Shown here piece by piece: positions 1-9,097 of a stretch of DNA of 64,000 bases. This stretch comes from Desulfovibrio oxyclinae DSM 11498 (lineage in GTDB: Bacteria > Desulfobacterota > Desulfovibrionia > Desulfovibrionales > Desulfovibrionaceae), in NCBI RefSeq assembly GCF_000375485.1, contig NZ_AQXE01000005.1:160145-224144 (forward strand), in the 5' to 3' direction. The notes beneath the pieces are model-generated. The model saw only the letters and a list, made by a program, of their open reading frames with translations, had not been told where the DNA came from and made no database searches. Every line of letters starts with the position of its first letter. Within the stretch, counting starts at the first letter, position 1. The position numbers were made by a program, and so were the translations under genes.

Positions 1-606
1 CGTAGAGGTTTCCATCCAGAGGTGATCGCGCCGCACATCGCCGTGTTGCTCGCCATGCTGGTGCAGAAACCCTATGGCCTCGCAGGCGTCGATGAACGTA
101 TTCAGCACCGGCCGCAGGTTGTTATGGAAATAGAAGGCGTGATCGCCGGGGAGCGCATCCACCACCTCGTCGAAGCGCTTGCCGCGGATGACCTCCAGCA
201 CGCGCACGAGGTTTCCTGCCTCGTCGCGGGCTGAAAAACCGTGCATGAACCGCGGGTCGTCGCGGACCAGATCGAGGATGCGTGCCTCCTTGGTGGCGCT
301 TCGGAAGCTGCGGATGCGCATGGAGCCGATCTGCTGCGTGAATTCCTCGTGAAAGACCAGCTTGAGGATGGCGGGTTCCTTGGTCTCCAGGCAGCGGCAG
401 CGTTTGACCCAGAACTTGAAGTCCTCGATGCCGAAGCGTCGTTCCGCCTCGTCGCGCAGGACCATGTAGTGCCGGTCGGCAAGACGGATCACGTCCCCGT
501 ATCCGATGGACGTGAAGTCGGTCGTGTCGGTGTAGAGCCGACCGATGCGCCGTCGCTCGATATGCGGCATGTGTTCGAGGACGAAATCCCTGAAATCCTG
601 TTCCAT
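1..606 (-). CDS. Protein kinase-like protein, C-terminal part beyond window edge
   Basis: The reading frame is open from an ATG at 606 to the window edge, giving 202 residues; a GGAGGG ribosome-binding site sits 7-10 nt upstream. The N-terminal ~70 residues are unrecognised. A kinase-like fold follows: Lys82 in AILKLVF fits the beta3 lysine, Glu108 in KEARIL fits helix C, EVIRGKRF (~138-145) looks like a hinge, and HGDVRRDHL (188-196) resembles a catalytic loop. The metal-binding Asn of HRDxxxxN is His195 here, so activity is uncertain. It may be a pseudokinase or an atypical aminoglycoside-phosphotransferase-like kinase. The substrate is unknown. The gene is transcribed away from the AMMECR1 gene's tail and probably has its own promoter. 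Confidence 0.6.
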   Translation of the reverse strand, partial: MEQDFRDFVLEHMPHIERRRIGRLYTDTTDFTSIGYGDVIRLADRHYMVLRDEAERRFGIEDFKFWVKRCRCLETKEPAILKLVFHEEFTQQIGSMRIRSFRSATKEARILDLVRDDPRFMHGFSARDEAGNLVRVLEVIRGKRFDEVVDALPGDHAFYFHNNLRPVLNTFIDACEAIGFLHQHGEQHGDVRRDHLWMETST

Positions 607-655
607 GCGTTCTTTCCCTCCTGATACGAGGGTACGCCGCCGGAAGGCACGGGGA

Positions 656-661
656 ATTATA
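656..661 (-). promoter_or_regulatory. Candidate -10 box for the kinase-like gene
   Basis: A perfect TATAAT lies on the minus strand about 50 nt before the ATG at 606. No good TTGACA-like -35 is found at 16-18 nt spacing, so this is a partial promoter match only. Confidence 0.35.
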
Positions 662-680
662 ATGAGGACGAAACAGGAAC

Positions 681-718
681 GACCCGGCGCCTCCGTCGGG
701 AAGGGGATGCGCCGGGTC
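681..718 (-). terminator. Hairpin after the AMMECR1 gene
   Basis: GACCCGGCGC (681-690) pairs perfectly with GCGCCGGGTC (709-718) around an 18-nt loop. It lies 28 bp past the stop of the AMMECR1 gene in the minus direction. The following U-run is poor, so it may be a weak or Rho-assisted terminator. Confidence 0.45.
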
Positions 719-745
719 GATGGGACTCGGAAAAGGGGGGAACGG

Positions 746-1300
746 CTAGAAGATTTCGGCCTCGAACCACAGGATGTTGGTGCCGACCTTGTTCCAGCAG
801 TCCTCGGGCAGCCCGGCCTTGCGGCAGGTGTTGGCGAGGAACTGGTACTTGTCCCAGCCCTGTTCCACGGCCACCTGCGGCAGCAGCAGACCGGTGTTCT
901 GGTTGCGCTGGATGATCAGCCCGTGGCGGCCCACTTCGATCTGTTCCGGCGAGCGGCAGTAGTTCAGCGGGCTGAGGATGGAGATTTCGATGTCCACCTT
1001 GTCGAACTCTTCGGCGCTCAGGGGCGGGAAGCGCGGATCGCTGAACGCGGCGGCGCGGGCCATGTCCCAGATGGTCTGGAAGATTTCGCCGCCGCCCTGA
1101 ACGTTGCCGATGCAGCCGCGCAGCTGGCCGTCGATCTTCAGGGTGACGAACGCGCCGAACTCCTTGCGCAGCTTGTGGGATTCCGGCTCGGCCGGGGCAG
1201 CGGATTCGTCGCCCTCAAGCTTGGCGCGGATGGATTGCCTGACGAGGTCCTTGAGGTAGGTTTTTTCCTCGTCGCTGAGCATGAAATGGAAATCGGACAT
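746..1300 (-). CDS. AMMECR1 domain protein (AmmeMemoRadiSam system protein A type)
   Basis: 184 residues, almost entirely one AMMECR1 domain; the hallmark LRGCIGN is present near residue 75. Family members often occur with a Memo-like and a radical-SAM partner (AmmeMemoRadiSam), but neither partner is in this window. The biochemical role is not established. I chose the ATG at 1300 rather than a longer upstream frame because homology starts there and the ATG overlaps the upstream permease stop (TAATG), a translational-coupling arrangement. It is therefore the second gene of a two-gene minus-strand operon with the MFS permease, ending at the hairpin at 681-718. Confidence 0.85.
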   Translation of the reverse strand: MSDFHFMLSDEEKTYLKDLVRQSIRAKLEGDESAAPAEPESHKLRKEFGAFVTLKIDGQLRGCIGNVQGGGEIFQTIWDMARAAAFSDPRFPPLSAEEFDKVDIEISILSPLNYCRSPEQIEVGRHGLIIQRNQNTGLLLPQVAVEQGWDKYQFLANTCRKAGLPEDCWNKVGTNILWFEAEIF

Positions 1301-2577
1301 TATGTGTGCTCCTCGGTGGTTTGTTGCTTCTTGACGCGCGGCACGGCCGCGAGCAGGGCCAGACCGATCAGGAAAAGTCCCACGACAGAGGCCATCCCGG
1401 CCCGCTGGCTGTCGGCCGCGACGGTGATCCACCCCACAAGGAGCGGACCCAGAAAGGCCGTGACTTTTCCGGACAGGGCGAACAGCCCGAAAAACTGGTT
1501 TCGAAGATCGGCCGGTGCCGCGCGGGCCAGATAGGAGCGGCTCGACGCCTGCACCGGACCGACGAATATACCTACGGTCAGGCCGAAAATCCAGAAAAGC
1601 GTTTTATCAGTCACGATCAGGGTGCAAACGGCGGTGGCGGTGAGCGCCGTGAGGGAGACAATCAGCGTCCTGCGCGGCCCCACGTAGTCGTCGATCCATG
1701 CGAACCCGGCGGCGCCGAGGCCCGCGGTCACGTTCAGGCCGATGCCGAACAGGATGACCTCCGAGGTTTGCATCCCGAAGGTTCCGGCCGCATAGATGCC
1801 GCCGAAGGCGAACAGGGTGGTCAGTCCGTCGTTGTAGAACATGCGCGCCAGCAGGAACAGGCCAACGCCTTTGTATCGCCTTGCGTTGGCGAGCGACCCC
1901 TTCAGCTGCCGAAAGCCGTGCCCGACCGCCGAGCGCATGGTCTCTCCAGTGGCGAGCGTGTCCGGGGTACGCAGGAACATGGGCAGTGCGAACACGAGAT
2001 ACCAGCCAGCGGAGAAAAGCATGGCCGTTCGCACATGCAGGGCATCGTCGTGCGGCACGCTGAACAGGGCGCTGTCGTCGATGAGGCCGTAGAGCGCGGC
2101 CACGAGACAGATCAGTCCGCCAGCGTAGCCCATGGCCCAACCCCAGCCGGACCAACGGCCGAGCCGGTCTTCGGGAACCAGATCGGCCAGCATGGCGTTG
2201 TAGAATATCTGTGCGCCTTCGGACGCGGTCACGCCCACGAAGGCCAGCGTCACGGCAAAGAAGGCCCATGTCGGGTCGGGTCTGACGAACCACAGCAGGG
2301 CTGTGGCAGCGATGCATACGGCGGTAAGAACCCCCACCCAGGGCTTGCGGCGGCCGGTGTGGTCGGCGATGGCCCCGACCACCGGTCCGGACAGCCCGAC
2401 GCAAAGGCCGGCCAGCGCCATGGCGTTGCCCCACATGGCGGTCCCGGCAGCCTTGTCGGCAGCGACGGCGGAAGTGAAATAGGCAGCGAACACGAAGGTC
2501 TGCACCAGCGTATTGAAGCCGGCGTTCGCCCAGTCGTAGAAGGCCCATGCCCAGACTCCGTGCGGTTTTTTGCTCAA
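1300..2577 (-). CDS. MFS transporter, UMF1 / Atg22-like family
   Basis: 425 residues with about 12 hydrophobic segments. The N-terminus WAWAFYDWANAGFNT and the loop DHTGRRKPW (~70-80) are typical of the UMF1 family of the major facilitator superfamily, related to the yeast vacuolar effluxer Atg22. The bacterial substrate is unknown. The start is a TTG at 2577 preceded by GGAG; no ATG fits. The gene is divergent from cobL and overlaps the AMMECR1 start by one base. Confidence 0.85.
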   Translation of the reverse strand: MSKKPHGVWAWAFYDWANAGFNTLVQTFVFAAYFTSAVAADKAAGTAMWGNAMALAGLCVGLSGPVVGAIADHTGRRKPWVGVLTAVCIAATALLWFVRPDPTWAFFAVTLAFVGVTASEGAQIFYNAMLADLVPEDRLGRWSGWGWAMGYAGGLICLVAALYGLIDDSALFSVPHDDALHVRTAMLFSAGWYLVFALPMFLRTPDTLATGETMRSAVGHGFRQLKGSLANARRYKGVGLFLLARMFYNDGLTTLFAFGGIYAAGTFGMQTSEVILFGIGLNVTAGLGAAGFAWIDDYVGPRRTLIVSLTALTATAVCTLIVTDKTLFWIFGLTVGIFVGPVQASSRSYLARAAPADLRNQFFGLFALSGKVTAFLGPLLVGWITVAADSQRAGMASVVGLFLIGLALLAAVPRVKKQQTTEEHT

Positions 2578-2672
2578 ATCGTCACTCCGTGGACCTTACC
2601 GTGCAGCCGGGAAGACCAAAAGGCAAGTAAACTGTCCTTTTCACCGGCCTTCGCTTGCGTTACAACGCAGCC

Positions 2673-3914
2673 ATGAAAACGACAGAACCCGTTTGCGTGC
2701 TGGGCATGAATCCCGGCTCGCTCGATATACCCGATAACTGTTCCCATTTGCTTGAGAATGCAACGCTTCTGGCCGGCGGCAGTCGCCTTCTGGACGCCGT
2801 GGGGCGCGAAGTGGCCCCGGATGCGGACAGGCTGCCCCTGTCCTCGCCGCTGGACCGCTGCGTCAGGCGAATCCGCAAAGAGATGGACGGCGGAGGCCGG
2901 GCGGTGGTGCTGGCCGACGGCGACCCGCTCTTTTTCGGCATCGGCAACCTGCTTTCGCGTGAGCTGGGCCGTGAAAGACTCAAGGTGCTCCCGGCGGTGA
3001 GCACGCTGCAACTGGCGGCATCGCGGCTCGGGGTTTCTTGGGAGCGGACGGTTTCCATTTCCCTGCATGGGCGAAGCGACTATACGCCGCTGTTCGCCGC
3101 GCTGGTCCGGGCGGACACCATTGCGATCTTCACCGATGAAGAAAACGACCCTTCCGCCGTGGCCCGCGCCATGCTGGAGCGAGGCGCGGACGGGTTCACC
3201 ATGACCGTGCTGGAACGCCTCGGCACCGAGGGTGAGCAGGTCCGCCGCGTGGGTCTTGAGGACACGTGGGGCATGGGGTTCGACCCCCTGAACCTCGTCT
3301 TTCTGGAGCGGGAGTATCCACCGGAAGTGCCCTTGCGCCTCGGGGTGCCGGATCATTTCTATTTTCATCAGCGCGGGCTGATCACCAAGCTGCCGGTGCG
3401 CGCCACCGGGCTGGCCCTCCTGGCCATCGCCCCGGGAGCTACGGTCTGGGACCTCGGCTCGGGATGCGGTTCCGTGGCCATCGAGGCCTCGCATCTGGCC
3501 GTGGATGGCCGTGTGGTGGCAGTGGAGCGCGACCGTACCCGCGCCGCCATGATCCGTGAGAATCAGCGGCGCATGGGCGCGTGGCTGGTGGAGGTGGTGA
3601 CAGGCGGCCTGCCGGGGTGCCTCAAGAGGCTGCCCGATCCTGACCGGGTGTTCATCGGCGGCGGGCTCGGCGGCGAATCCAACAAGGAGTCCGACCTGCT
3701 GGAAGCCGTGGCCGAGCGACTGCGTCCCGGCGGCAGGCTGGTGGCGCACTGCATCCTGCTGGATACGCTGCACCGGACGCAGGCCTTCTTCAAGGAGCGC
3801 GGCTGGCTGTTCGGAGTGACCCAGCTTCAGGCCAACGAAGCCGACCAGCTCGCGGGCGACCTGCGTTTCCGTGCCGCCAACCCCGTGTTCATCCTGTGGG
3901 CCGAGAAGCCCTGA
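2673..3914 (+). CDS. cobL: Precorrin-6Y C5,15-methyltransferase (decarboxylating), CbiE-CbiT fusion
   Basis: 413 residues. The N-terminal half (~1-205) is a tetrapyrrole methylase domain of the CbiE type ([10 protein letters not shown] at the start, [12 protein letters not shown] near 85). The C-terminal half (~215-405) is a Rossmann methyltransferase of the CbiT type with [16 protein letters not shown] as SAM-binding loop. The fused enzyme methylates precorrin at C5 and C15 and decarboxylates the C12 acetate in cobalamin synthesis. An in-frame TTG at 2655 extends the frame by six residues; the ATG at 2673 fits the family start better. Two further B12 genes, cbiG and cobJ, lie 10 kb away, so the pathway is scattered. 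Confidence 0.9.
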   Translation: MKTTEPVCVLGMNPGSLDIPDNCSHLLENATLLAGGSRLLDAVGREVAPDADRLPLSSPLDRCVRRIRKEMDGGGRAVVLADGDPLFFGIGNLLSRELGRERLKVLPAVSTLQLAASRLGVSWERTVSISLHGRSDYTPLFAALVRADTIAIFTDEENDPSAVARAMLERGADGFTMTVLERLGTEGEQVRRVGLEDTWGMGFDPLNLVFLEREYPPEVPLRLGVPDHFYFHQRGLITKLPVRATGLALLAIAPGATVWDLGSGCGSVAIEASHLAVDGRVVAVERDRTRAAMIRENQRRMGAWLVEVVTGGLPGCLKRLPDPDRVFIGGGLGGESNKESDLLEAVAERLRPGGRLVAHCILLDTLHRTQAFFKERGWLFGVTQLQANEADQLAGDLRFRAANPVFILWAEKP

Positions 3915-3997
3915 GGGGATGTTTTCTTTCGGGAACGCCCGTGCTATCGAGGCCTTTCCCGCATCGGCGGAGAATCCCAAAGACAGGAGAAACAGCC

Positions 3998-4456
3998 ATG
4001 TCCGGCAGAATGCCATGGCCCGATTATTTCATGAAGATCGCCCATTTGGTGGCCCAGCGTTCCACGTGCACCCGTCGCGCCGTGGGCGCGGTGGCGGTCA
4101 TCGACAAGCGCGTGGTGGCCACCGGCTACAACGGCGTGCCCACCAAGGTGCCGCACTGCGGCGAGGTAGGGTGCATCCGTGAACGCATGGAGATCCCCTC
4201 CGGTCAGCGGCACGAGCTGTGCCGCGGGCTGCACGCGGAGCAGAACGTCATCATTCAGGCCGCCTCCTACGGGCTTTCCCTGAAAGGGTGCGACATCTAC
4301 TGCACCACCCAGCCGTGCCTGATCTGCACCAAAATGCTCATCAACTGCGGCGCGCATAACATCTATTATGCGGAACATTACCCCGACGAACTGGCCGAGG
4401 CCATGTTGGCCGAAGCGGGAGTGAACCATGAGCTGCTGTCCGGCGAATACTGCTAG
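3998..4456 (+). CDS. Cytidine/deoxycytidylate deaminase family protein (dCMP deaminase type)
   Basis: 152 residues with the zinc-dependent deaminase signature: HAEQNVI (His ligand and catalytic Glu) and [10 protein letters not shown] (PCxxC ligands). The extra CGEVGC segment before it matches the ComEB/dCMP deaminase group, which converts dCMP to dUMP for dTTP synthesis. The ATG at 3998 follows AGGAGA and removes 34 non-homologous residues from the longer frame. The 3' end overlaps ribD by 29 bp, so the two are probably co-translated; both are deaminase-fold proteins, but the sequences differ. Confidence 0.85.
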   Translation: MSGRMPWPDYFMKIAHLVAQRSTCTRRAVGAVAVIDKRVVATGYNGVPTKVPHCGEVGCIRERMEIPSGQRHELCRGLHAEQNVIIQAASYGLSLKGCDIYCTTQPCLICTKMLINCGAHNIYYAEHYPDELAEAMLAEAGVNHELLSGEYC

Positions 4457-5579
4457 GGAAGGCTTCATGGCCCGCGCGGTGGAGCTGGCCCGCAAGGGCC
4501 GGGGACCTGCCGCGCCGAATCCCTGTGTGGGCGCGGTGCTCGTGCACGGCGAACGCATCGTGGCCGAAGGCTGGCACACCCGCGCCGGCGAGCCGCACGC
4601 GGAGCGCGAATGTCTGGCCGATGCCCGTGAAAAGGGCGTCTTCGACCGCCATCCCGCTTCCGAGTGCACCATGTACGTGACGCTGGAGCCGTGCAATCAT
4701 CACGGCCGCACGCCGCCGTGCACCGAGGCGATCATCGAGGCCGGACTCGGCGAAGTGGTTATCGGTTTTCGGGATCCCAACCCTCTCGCCGCAGGGGGCA
4801 TGGAGCGGCTGGCGGAAAACGGCATCACCGTGAGTCACGGCGTTCTGGAAGATGAGTGCCGCGACTTGGTAGCGGACTTTCTGCTCTGGCAGAAAGCGGA
4901 CCGCACCTACAACATCCTCAAGCTCGCGGCCACGCTCGACGGCCGCATCGCCGCGGCCGACGGCACGCCCGAGGCCGTGTCCTGTCCCGCGTCCTTCGAC
5001 TGCGTTCAGGACATCCGCTCCTTCGTGGGCGCGGTGGTGGTGGGCGGCGAAACCTTCCGCAACGATGATCCGTCCCTGACCTGCCGCTGCGCCGGTCTGC
5101 CGGAGGAATTCGAGCAGCCCCTTGCCGTGGTCGTCACCTCCAGCCTCCCCGCTCCCGACGCGGAGCGCAAGCTGCTGCGCTTCCGTCCGCACCAGACCGT
5201 CATCTGGACCGGACAGGCCCAGGCCGCTTCCGATGTGGCCGCTGCGCTCCGGGAAAAGGGCGTCCGGGTCATCGGTCTGCCCGCTGACGACACCGGCCTG
5301 CTGCTGGAAGAAGGCTTCCGCTGGCTCAGAAAGGAATGCGGCTGCTACTATTCCATGGTGGAAGGCGGCGGAAGACTTGCCATGACGCTGGTCCTGCAAG
5401 GGCTGGCCGATGAGATGGACTATTTCCTCGCCCCCCGCGTCCTCGGCGACATGACTGCGCGGTCCGCCTTTTCCGGCAGGATCGGGATGCGCATGGCCGA
5501 CGCCGTGGATTTCCGCATCGCCCGCATCCGGCACGTTGGACGCGATCTGCGGCTGACGCTTCTGCCGGACCGGGACTGA
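4428..5579 (+). CDS. ribD: Bifunctional riboflavin biosynthesis deaminase/reductase RibD
   Basis: 383 residues. The N-terminal deaminase domain (~10-145) has PHAERE and the zinc motif [11 protein letters not shown]. The C-terminal reductase domain (~155-380) has [14 protein letters not shown] and VEGGGRLAM. It catalyses two consecutive steps from the GTP cyclohydrolase II product toward the ribityl-aminouracil. The start at 4428 lies inside the preceding deaminase gene with a purine-rich site upstream; an ATG at 4467 is an alternative. Riboflavin synthase is one gene downstream. The ribBA and ribH genes are not in the window. Confidence 0.93.
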   Translation: MSCCPANTAREGFMARAVELARKGRGPAAPNPCVGAVLVHGERIVAEGWHTRAGEPHAERECLADAREKGVFDRHPASECTMYVTLEPCNHHGRTPPCTEAIIEAGLGEVVIGFRDPNPLAAGGMERLAENGITVSHGVLEDECRDLVADFLLWQKADRTYNILKLAATLDGRIAAADGTPEAVSCPASFDCVQDIRSFVGAVVVGGETFRNDDPSLTCRCAGLPEEFEQPLAVVVTSSLPAPDAERKLLRFRPHQTVIWTGQAQAASDVAAALREKGVRVIGLPADDTGLLLEEGFRWLRKECGCYYSMVEGGGRLAMTLVLQGLADEMDYFLAPRVLGDMTARSAFSGRIGMRMADAVDFRIARIRHVGRDLRLTLLPDRD

Positions 5580-5676
5580 TCATTCGAGTTTCGCAAGGGA
5601 AAAGCGATTCGTTTTCGTTTTCAAAAGTATCGACTTGTCTGTTGCGGCCCGTCGGTTGCTGTGCTACTTCGCCCCG

Positions 5677-6396
5677 ATGAAGAAGGGACTTTCTTGTATA
5701 GCACTTTTGATAGCAATAATCATTTCTCCTGTGCGGGCTTCGGAACTGCCTCAGGCGTCCGGCCCGGCTGGTCTCGAATATTACTCCGAGAATCTGCCTC
5801 CTTACAATTATTTGGATGCCGGTGTCGTGCAGGGACGCTCCATGGACCTGCTGCGGCGGGCGTGGAAACGTCTGGGAGTGCCTGAAGGGAGGGTTAACAT
5901 CCTGCCCTGGGCACGCGCCATGGATTCGGCAATGACCGATCCGCGCGGCGTGCTCTTCAGTACGGCCCGCCTCCCTTCGCGAGAGGATATGTTCAAGTGG
6001 GCCTGCCCGTTTCCGAGCGAGCCGCTGGTGATGGTGGGGCGGCGTGACTCCATCCCGGCATCCGAGCTGTGCCTTGACGGCTACCCCGTGCGCGTTGGCG
6101 TGGTGCGAGGCGGTGCGGCCTATGAGATCGTGAAAAACCAGTGCGGCGACAAGCTGATTCCCGAGGTTGCCAACTCCGCCGAGCATAACATGCGAAAACT
6201 CCTTGAAAAGCGGCTGGACTATATCGTGGTCACGGAGCGCTATCTGATGAGCGCGAAAGGCCGTCATGCCGCCGATGAGCTTGTCACCATCCGTCAGCTT
6301 GGAGAAATCAGCATGTGCATGGCCTTCAACAAGGCTGTTCCGGATCAGGTGGTGGAGAGCTTCCGCCGCGCCTTCGACGACATCTCCCGCAACTAG
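5677..6396 (+). CDS. Periplasmic substrate-binding-domain protein (SBP_bac_3-like)
   Basis: 239 residues. The ATG at 5677 gives a clear Sec signal peptide (MKKGLSC, hydrophobic core to ~residue 19, cleavage probably after VRAS). The mature part begins with LEYYSENLPPYNYLD and has two lobes typical of solute-binding family 3 domains (YSENxPPYNY...G..xDLL). No transmembrane helix, kinase or permease is attached. It is probably a periplasmic binding protein for an amino-acid-like ligand or a stand-alone sensor. It sits between ribD and ribE with its own ~95-bp leader, an odd position since nothing links it to flavin. Confidence 0.75.
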   Translation: MKKGLSCIALLIAIIISPVRASELPQASGPAGLEYYSENLPPYNYLDAGVVQGRSMDLLRRAWKRLGVPEGRVNILPWARAMDSAMTDPRGVLFSTARLPSREDMFKWACPFPSEPLVMVGRRDSIPASELCLDGYPVRVGVVRGGAAYEIVKNQCGDKLIPEVANSAEHNMRKLLEKRLDYIVVTERYLMSAKGRHAADELVTIRQLGEISMCMAFNKAVPDQVVESFRRAFDDISRN

Positions 6397-6470
6397 CATC
6401 CGCTCCGGCGTTTACACCCCGGCACTCTCCTGCTATCTGATCATCCACGCAACCAAGTGGAGGATGCACC

Positions 6471-7130
6471 ATGTTCACCGGACTCGTACAGGGAACCGGC
6501 GCCATCGAGAGCGCCGAAAATCGCGGCGCGGAGACCCGTTTCCGCATCAGGGCCAACTACGCCCTTGATGATATCGTCCTCGGGGAATCCATTGCGGTCA
6601 ACGGCGTCTGCCTGACCGTGGAGACCTTTGGCGAACGCTGGTTCACGGCCTACGCCAGCCGCGAGACCATCTCGGTCACGAGCCTCGGCGAGCTGCGCAC
6701 CGGCTCCACCGTGAATCTGGAACGCGCGCTGGCCATGGGCGATCGCCTTGGCGGGCACATCGTCAGCGGGCACGTGGACTGCATCGCGGAGGTGGCCGAG
6801 GTCCGTCCCGCCGGTGAATCGAAGATCTATCGCCTGAGCTTTCCCGCGGAGCACGGCCGGTACGTCATCGGCAAGGGCTCGGTGGCGCTGGACGGCATCA
6901 GCCTGACAGTCAACGGGTGCGGCCCCGACTGGCTTGAGGTGAACATCATTCCGGAAACGCAGGGTGCCACCACCATCAAGGGCTGGACCCCGGGCCGCAA
7001 AGTGAACATGGAGACCGATGTCATCGGCAAGTACGTGGAGCGCATGGTGGCCCCATGGACCGGCGGCGCATCGCAGGACGCGCCAAAGTCTTCCATCACC
7101 GAAGATTTTCTGAGAAAGCACGGATTCTAG
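6471..7130 (+). CDS. ribE: Riboflavin synthase, alpha subunit
   Basis: 219 residues with the two tandem lumazine-binding barrels of riboflavin synthase. It starts MFTGLVQGTGAIE, contains GESIAVNGVCLTV in the first barrel and the equivalent KGSVALDGISLTVN in the second. The enzyme dismutates two 6,7-dimethyl-8-ribityllumazine molecules to riboflavin. GGAGG precedes the ATG. The usual C-terminal trimerisation helix is present (SSITEDFLRKHGF). A terminator follows at 7156-7194. Confidence 0.95.
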   Translation: MFTGLVQGTGAIESAENRGAETRFRIRANYALDDIVLGESIAVNGVCLTVETFGERWFTAYASRETISVTSLGELRTGSTVNLERALAMGDRLGGHIVSGHVDCIAEVAEVRPAGESKIYRLSFPAEHGRYVIGKGSVALDGISLTVNGCGPDWLEVNIIPETQGATTIKGWTPGRKVNMETDVIGKYVERMVAPWTGGASQDAPKSSITEDFLRKHGF

Positions 7131-7155
7131 TCCGTGCCGGACAAAACGAATATTA

Positions 7156-7194
7156 CCCCTGTCAGCCCGCCCGGGCCGTCAGGGGTTTTCTTTT
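7156..7194 (+). terminator. Rho-independent terminator after ribE
   Basis: CCCCTG (7156-7161) pairs with CAGGGG (7180-7185), with further GCCC/GGGC pairing inside, followed by TTTTCTTTT. It lies 25 bp after the ribE stop. Confidence 0.7.
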
Positions 7195-7204
7195 GGAGAA
7201 CGCA

Positions 7205-7750
7205 ATGAACGCACTCCTCGTCGTGGACATGCAACGGGACCTGTTTCGCGATGCCGATGCTCGGCATGATGCGCAGGGCGTGGTGAGCCGTATCGAAACG
7301 CTGTGCAGGGCGATGCGCGCCACAGGCGCAACGGTTGTATTCGTGCGTCATGCGGGTGTGGACGGGTGGCTGGAGCCCGGGACCGAAGGCTGGGAGATTC
7401 TGCCGGAGCTGCCGCTTTCCGAGCTGGACCTGCCGGTGGAAAAGATATCCTGCGACTCGTTCTGCCGTACGCCGCTGGAAGCCATGCTGCGCGAGCGCGG
7501 CGTGGAGCATCTTTATGTGGTCGGCTGCTGTACCGATTACTGCATCGACGCCACGGTTCGGGCTGCGGCGAGCCTCGGTTTTCGGCTGACCGTCCCTTCG
7601 GACTGTCACACCACCGGCGACAAGCCCGTGCTGGATGCGGCCACGGTCGTCAGGCATCACAACCACGTCTGGGCGACCATGATCACCCCCGAGCAGCCCG
7701 TGCGCGTCATGCCGCTTGCCGACTGCCTGAAGGAGCTCGGGAACGGTTGA
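7205..7750 (+). CDS. Isochorismatase-family cysteine hydrolase
   Basis: 181 residues with the isochorismatase-like fold. NALLVVDMQRDLF carries the catalytic Asp, KISCDSFC includes the conserved Lys region, and VVGCCTDYCIDATVRAA has the nucleophilic Cys. Members include nicotinamidases and N-carbamoyl hydrolases, and the substrate cannot be told from sequence. The ATG at 7205 follows TTGGAGA; the longer upstream frame runs through the ribE terminator and is not coding. Confidence 0.85.
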   Translation: MNALLVVDMQRDLFRDADARHDAQGVVSRIETLCRAMRATGATVVFVRHAGVDGWLEPGTEGWEILPELPLSELDLPVEKISCDSFCRTPLEAMLRERGVEHLYVVGCCTDYCIDATVRAAASLGFRLTVPSDCHTTGDKPVLDAATVVRHHNHVWATMITPEQPVRVMPLADCLKELGNG

Positions 7751-7802
7751 CCCATTTCGTCGTTTTCGTGCTAATGAAGGAAAGAAAAAAAGGAGCCGAT
7801 CC

Positions 7803-8132
7803 ATGGAGACGCTGTTTCAACTGGCCGTTCTTGTCCTGATCATCGCCGGGAGTTGGAAGACCTACCAGAAAGCCGGTGAGCCGGGCTGGGCGGTGCTGAT
7901 TCCGTTCTACAACCTCTGGGTGCTGCTTCGCATCGTGGACAGGCCCGGATGGTGGTTCATCATGTTCCTGATCCCGCTGGTGAATCTGGTCTTCATGCTG
8001 CTGACCTTCATCGACCTTTCGCGACGGTTCGGGATGCCCGCCGTGTTCAGCGTGGGGCTGTTTCTGCTGCCCTTCGTGTTCTGGCCCATACTCGGTTTCG
8101 GCAACAGCCGCTACAACTCGCTGGCAATGTAG
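7803..8132 (+). CDS. Small membrane protein, DUF5684-like
   Basis: 109 residues with three to four hydrophobic helices. The pattern WKTYQKAGEPGWAVLIPFYN followed by VLLRIVDRPGWW matches the DUF5684 family of small integral membrane proteins of unknown function, sometimes fused to signal peptidase I. AAGGAG precedes the ATG. It is followed by a GC-rich inverted repeat (GCCGGAG/CTCCGGC, ~8136-8156) without a U-run. Confidence 0.75.
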   Translation: METLFQLAVLVLIIAGSWKTYQKAGEPGWAVLIPFYNLWVLLRIVDRPGWWFIMFLIPLVNLVFMLLTFIDLSRRFGMPAVFSVGLFLLPFVFWPILGFGNSRYNSLAM

Positions 8133-8182
8133 CCAGCCGCCGGAGCGGAACTCCGGCTCGATTGCATAAAAGGAGCAACGCC

Positions 8183-9097
8183 ATGCGTCTTGGAATGGTG
8201 GGACTAGGAAAGATGGGCATGAACATGGCCCGGCGGCTGATGCTTTCCGGCCATGAAGTCGTCGGCCACAACCGCAGCCCGGCCAAGGTGGAGCGGCTCG
8301 TTCATGAGGGCGGCGAAAGTGCCTACTCCCTTGAAGAGCTGGTGGAAAAGCTGGAGTCGCCGCGCACCGTCTGGCTCATGCTGCCAGCCGGGGCCGCCAC
8401 CATTCAGGCCGCGCATCGCTTCGAAAGTCTGCTGGAGCCGGGTGACGTGCTCATCGACGGCAGCAACTCCTTCTACAAGGACGCGGTGCGCCGAGCGTGG
8501 GAATGCTCCAAGAAGGGCCTGCATTGCCTCGACGTGGGTGTTTCCGGCGGTGTCTGGGGGCTGGAGAACGGCTACTGTCTCATGATCGGCGGCAATCGCG
8601 AACAGTTCGAGCGCGTGGAGCCCGTCTTCAAGTCACTGGCCCAGCCCGAAGGGTACATGCACTGCGGCGGCCCCGGAGCCGGGCATTTCGTCAAGATGGT
8701 CCACAACGGCATCGAATACGGCCTGATGCAGGCCTATGCCGAGGGATTCGCCATGCTGGAAGACTCCCGCTACGGCCCGGAACTGGATTATTCGGCCCTG
8801 TCGCACCTGTGGAATCGCGGCAGCGTCATCCGTTCGTGGTTGCTTGAACTGGCGGAAAAGGCCTTTGCAGACTCCGGACGGCTGGAAGATGTCAAGGGAT
8901 GGGTCGAGGATTCCGGCGAGGGGCGCTGGACCGTGCAGCAGGCAGTGGAGAGCGGCACGCCGATTCCAGTGCTTTCGCTGGCCCTGATGGAACGCTTCAG
9001 CTCCCGGCGCGAGAACGACTTTCGCAACCGCATCCTTGCCGCCCTGCGACGCGAATTCGGCGGTCACGCCGTGAAAAAGGAGGGGGGCGATGCATGA
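8183..9097 (+). CDS. gnd: 6-phosphogluconate dehydrogenase, short decarboxylating form
   Basis: 304 residues, the short (~300 aa) form of 6-phosphogluconate dehydrogenase rather than the ~470-residue form. The N-terminal Rossmann motif is [37 protein letters not shown] and the catalytic [13 protein letters not shown] are clear. It oxidatively decarboxylates 6-phosphogluconate to ribulose 5-phosphate; short forms are often NAD-linked. AAAGGAG precedes the ATG at 8183. The gene overlaps zwf by 8 bp and forms a three-gene oxidative pentose-phosphate unit with zwf and pgl. Confidence 0.93.
   Translation: MRLGMVGLGKMGMNMARRLMLSGHEVVGHNRSPAKVERLVHEGGESAYSLEELVEKLESPRTVWLMLPAGAATIQAAHRFESLLEPGDVLIDGSNSFYKDAVRRAWECSKKGLHCLDVGVSGGVWGLENGYCLMIGGNREQFERVEPVFKSLAQPEGYMHCGGPGAGHFVKMVHNGIEYGLMQAYAEGFAMLEDSRYGPELDYSALSHLWNRGSVIRSWLLELAEKAFADSGRLEDVKGWVEDSGEGRWTVQQAVESGTPIPVLSLALMERFSSRRENDFRNRILAALRREFGGHAVKKEGGDA

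Noticed and set aside
1306..2676. Plus-strand frame of 456 codons
   Set aside because: Low-complexity Gly/Gln/His/Arg-rich shadow of the MFS permease gene on the opposite strand.
2574..4016. Minus-strand frame of 480 codons over cobL
   Set aside because: No domain and His/Gln-rich composition; cobL on the plus strand is clear.
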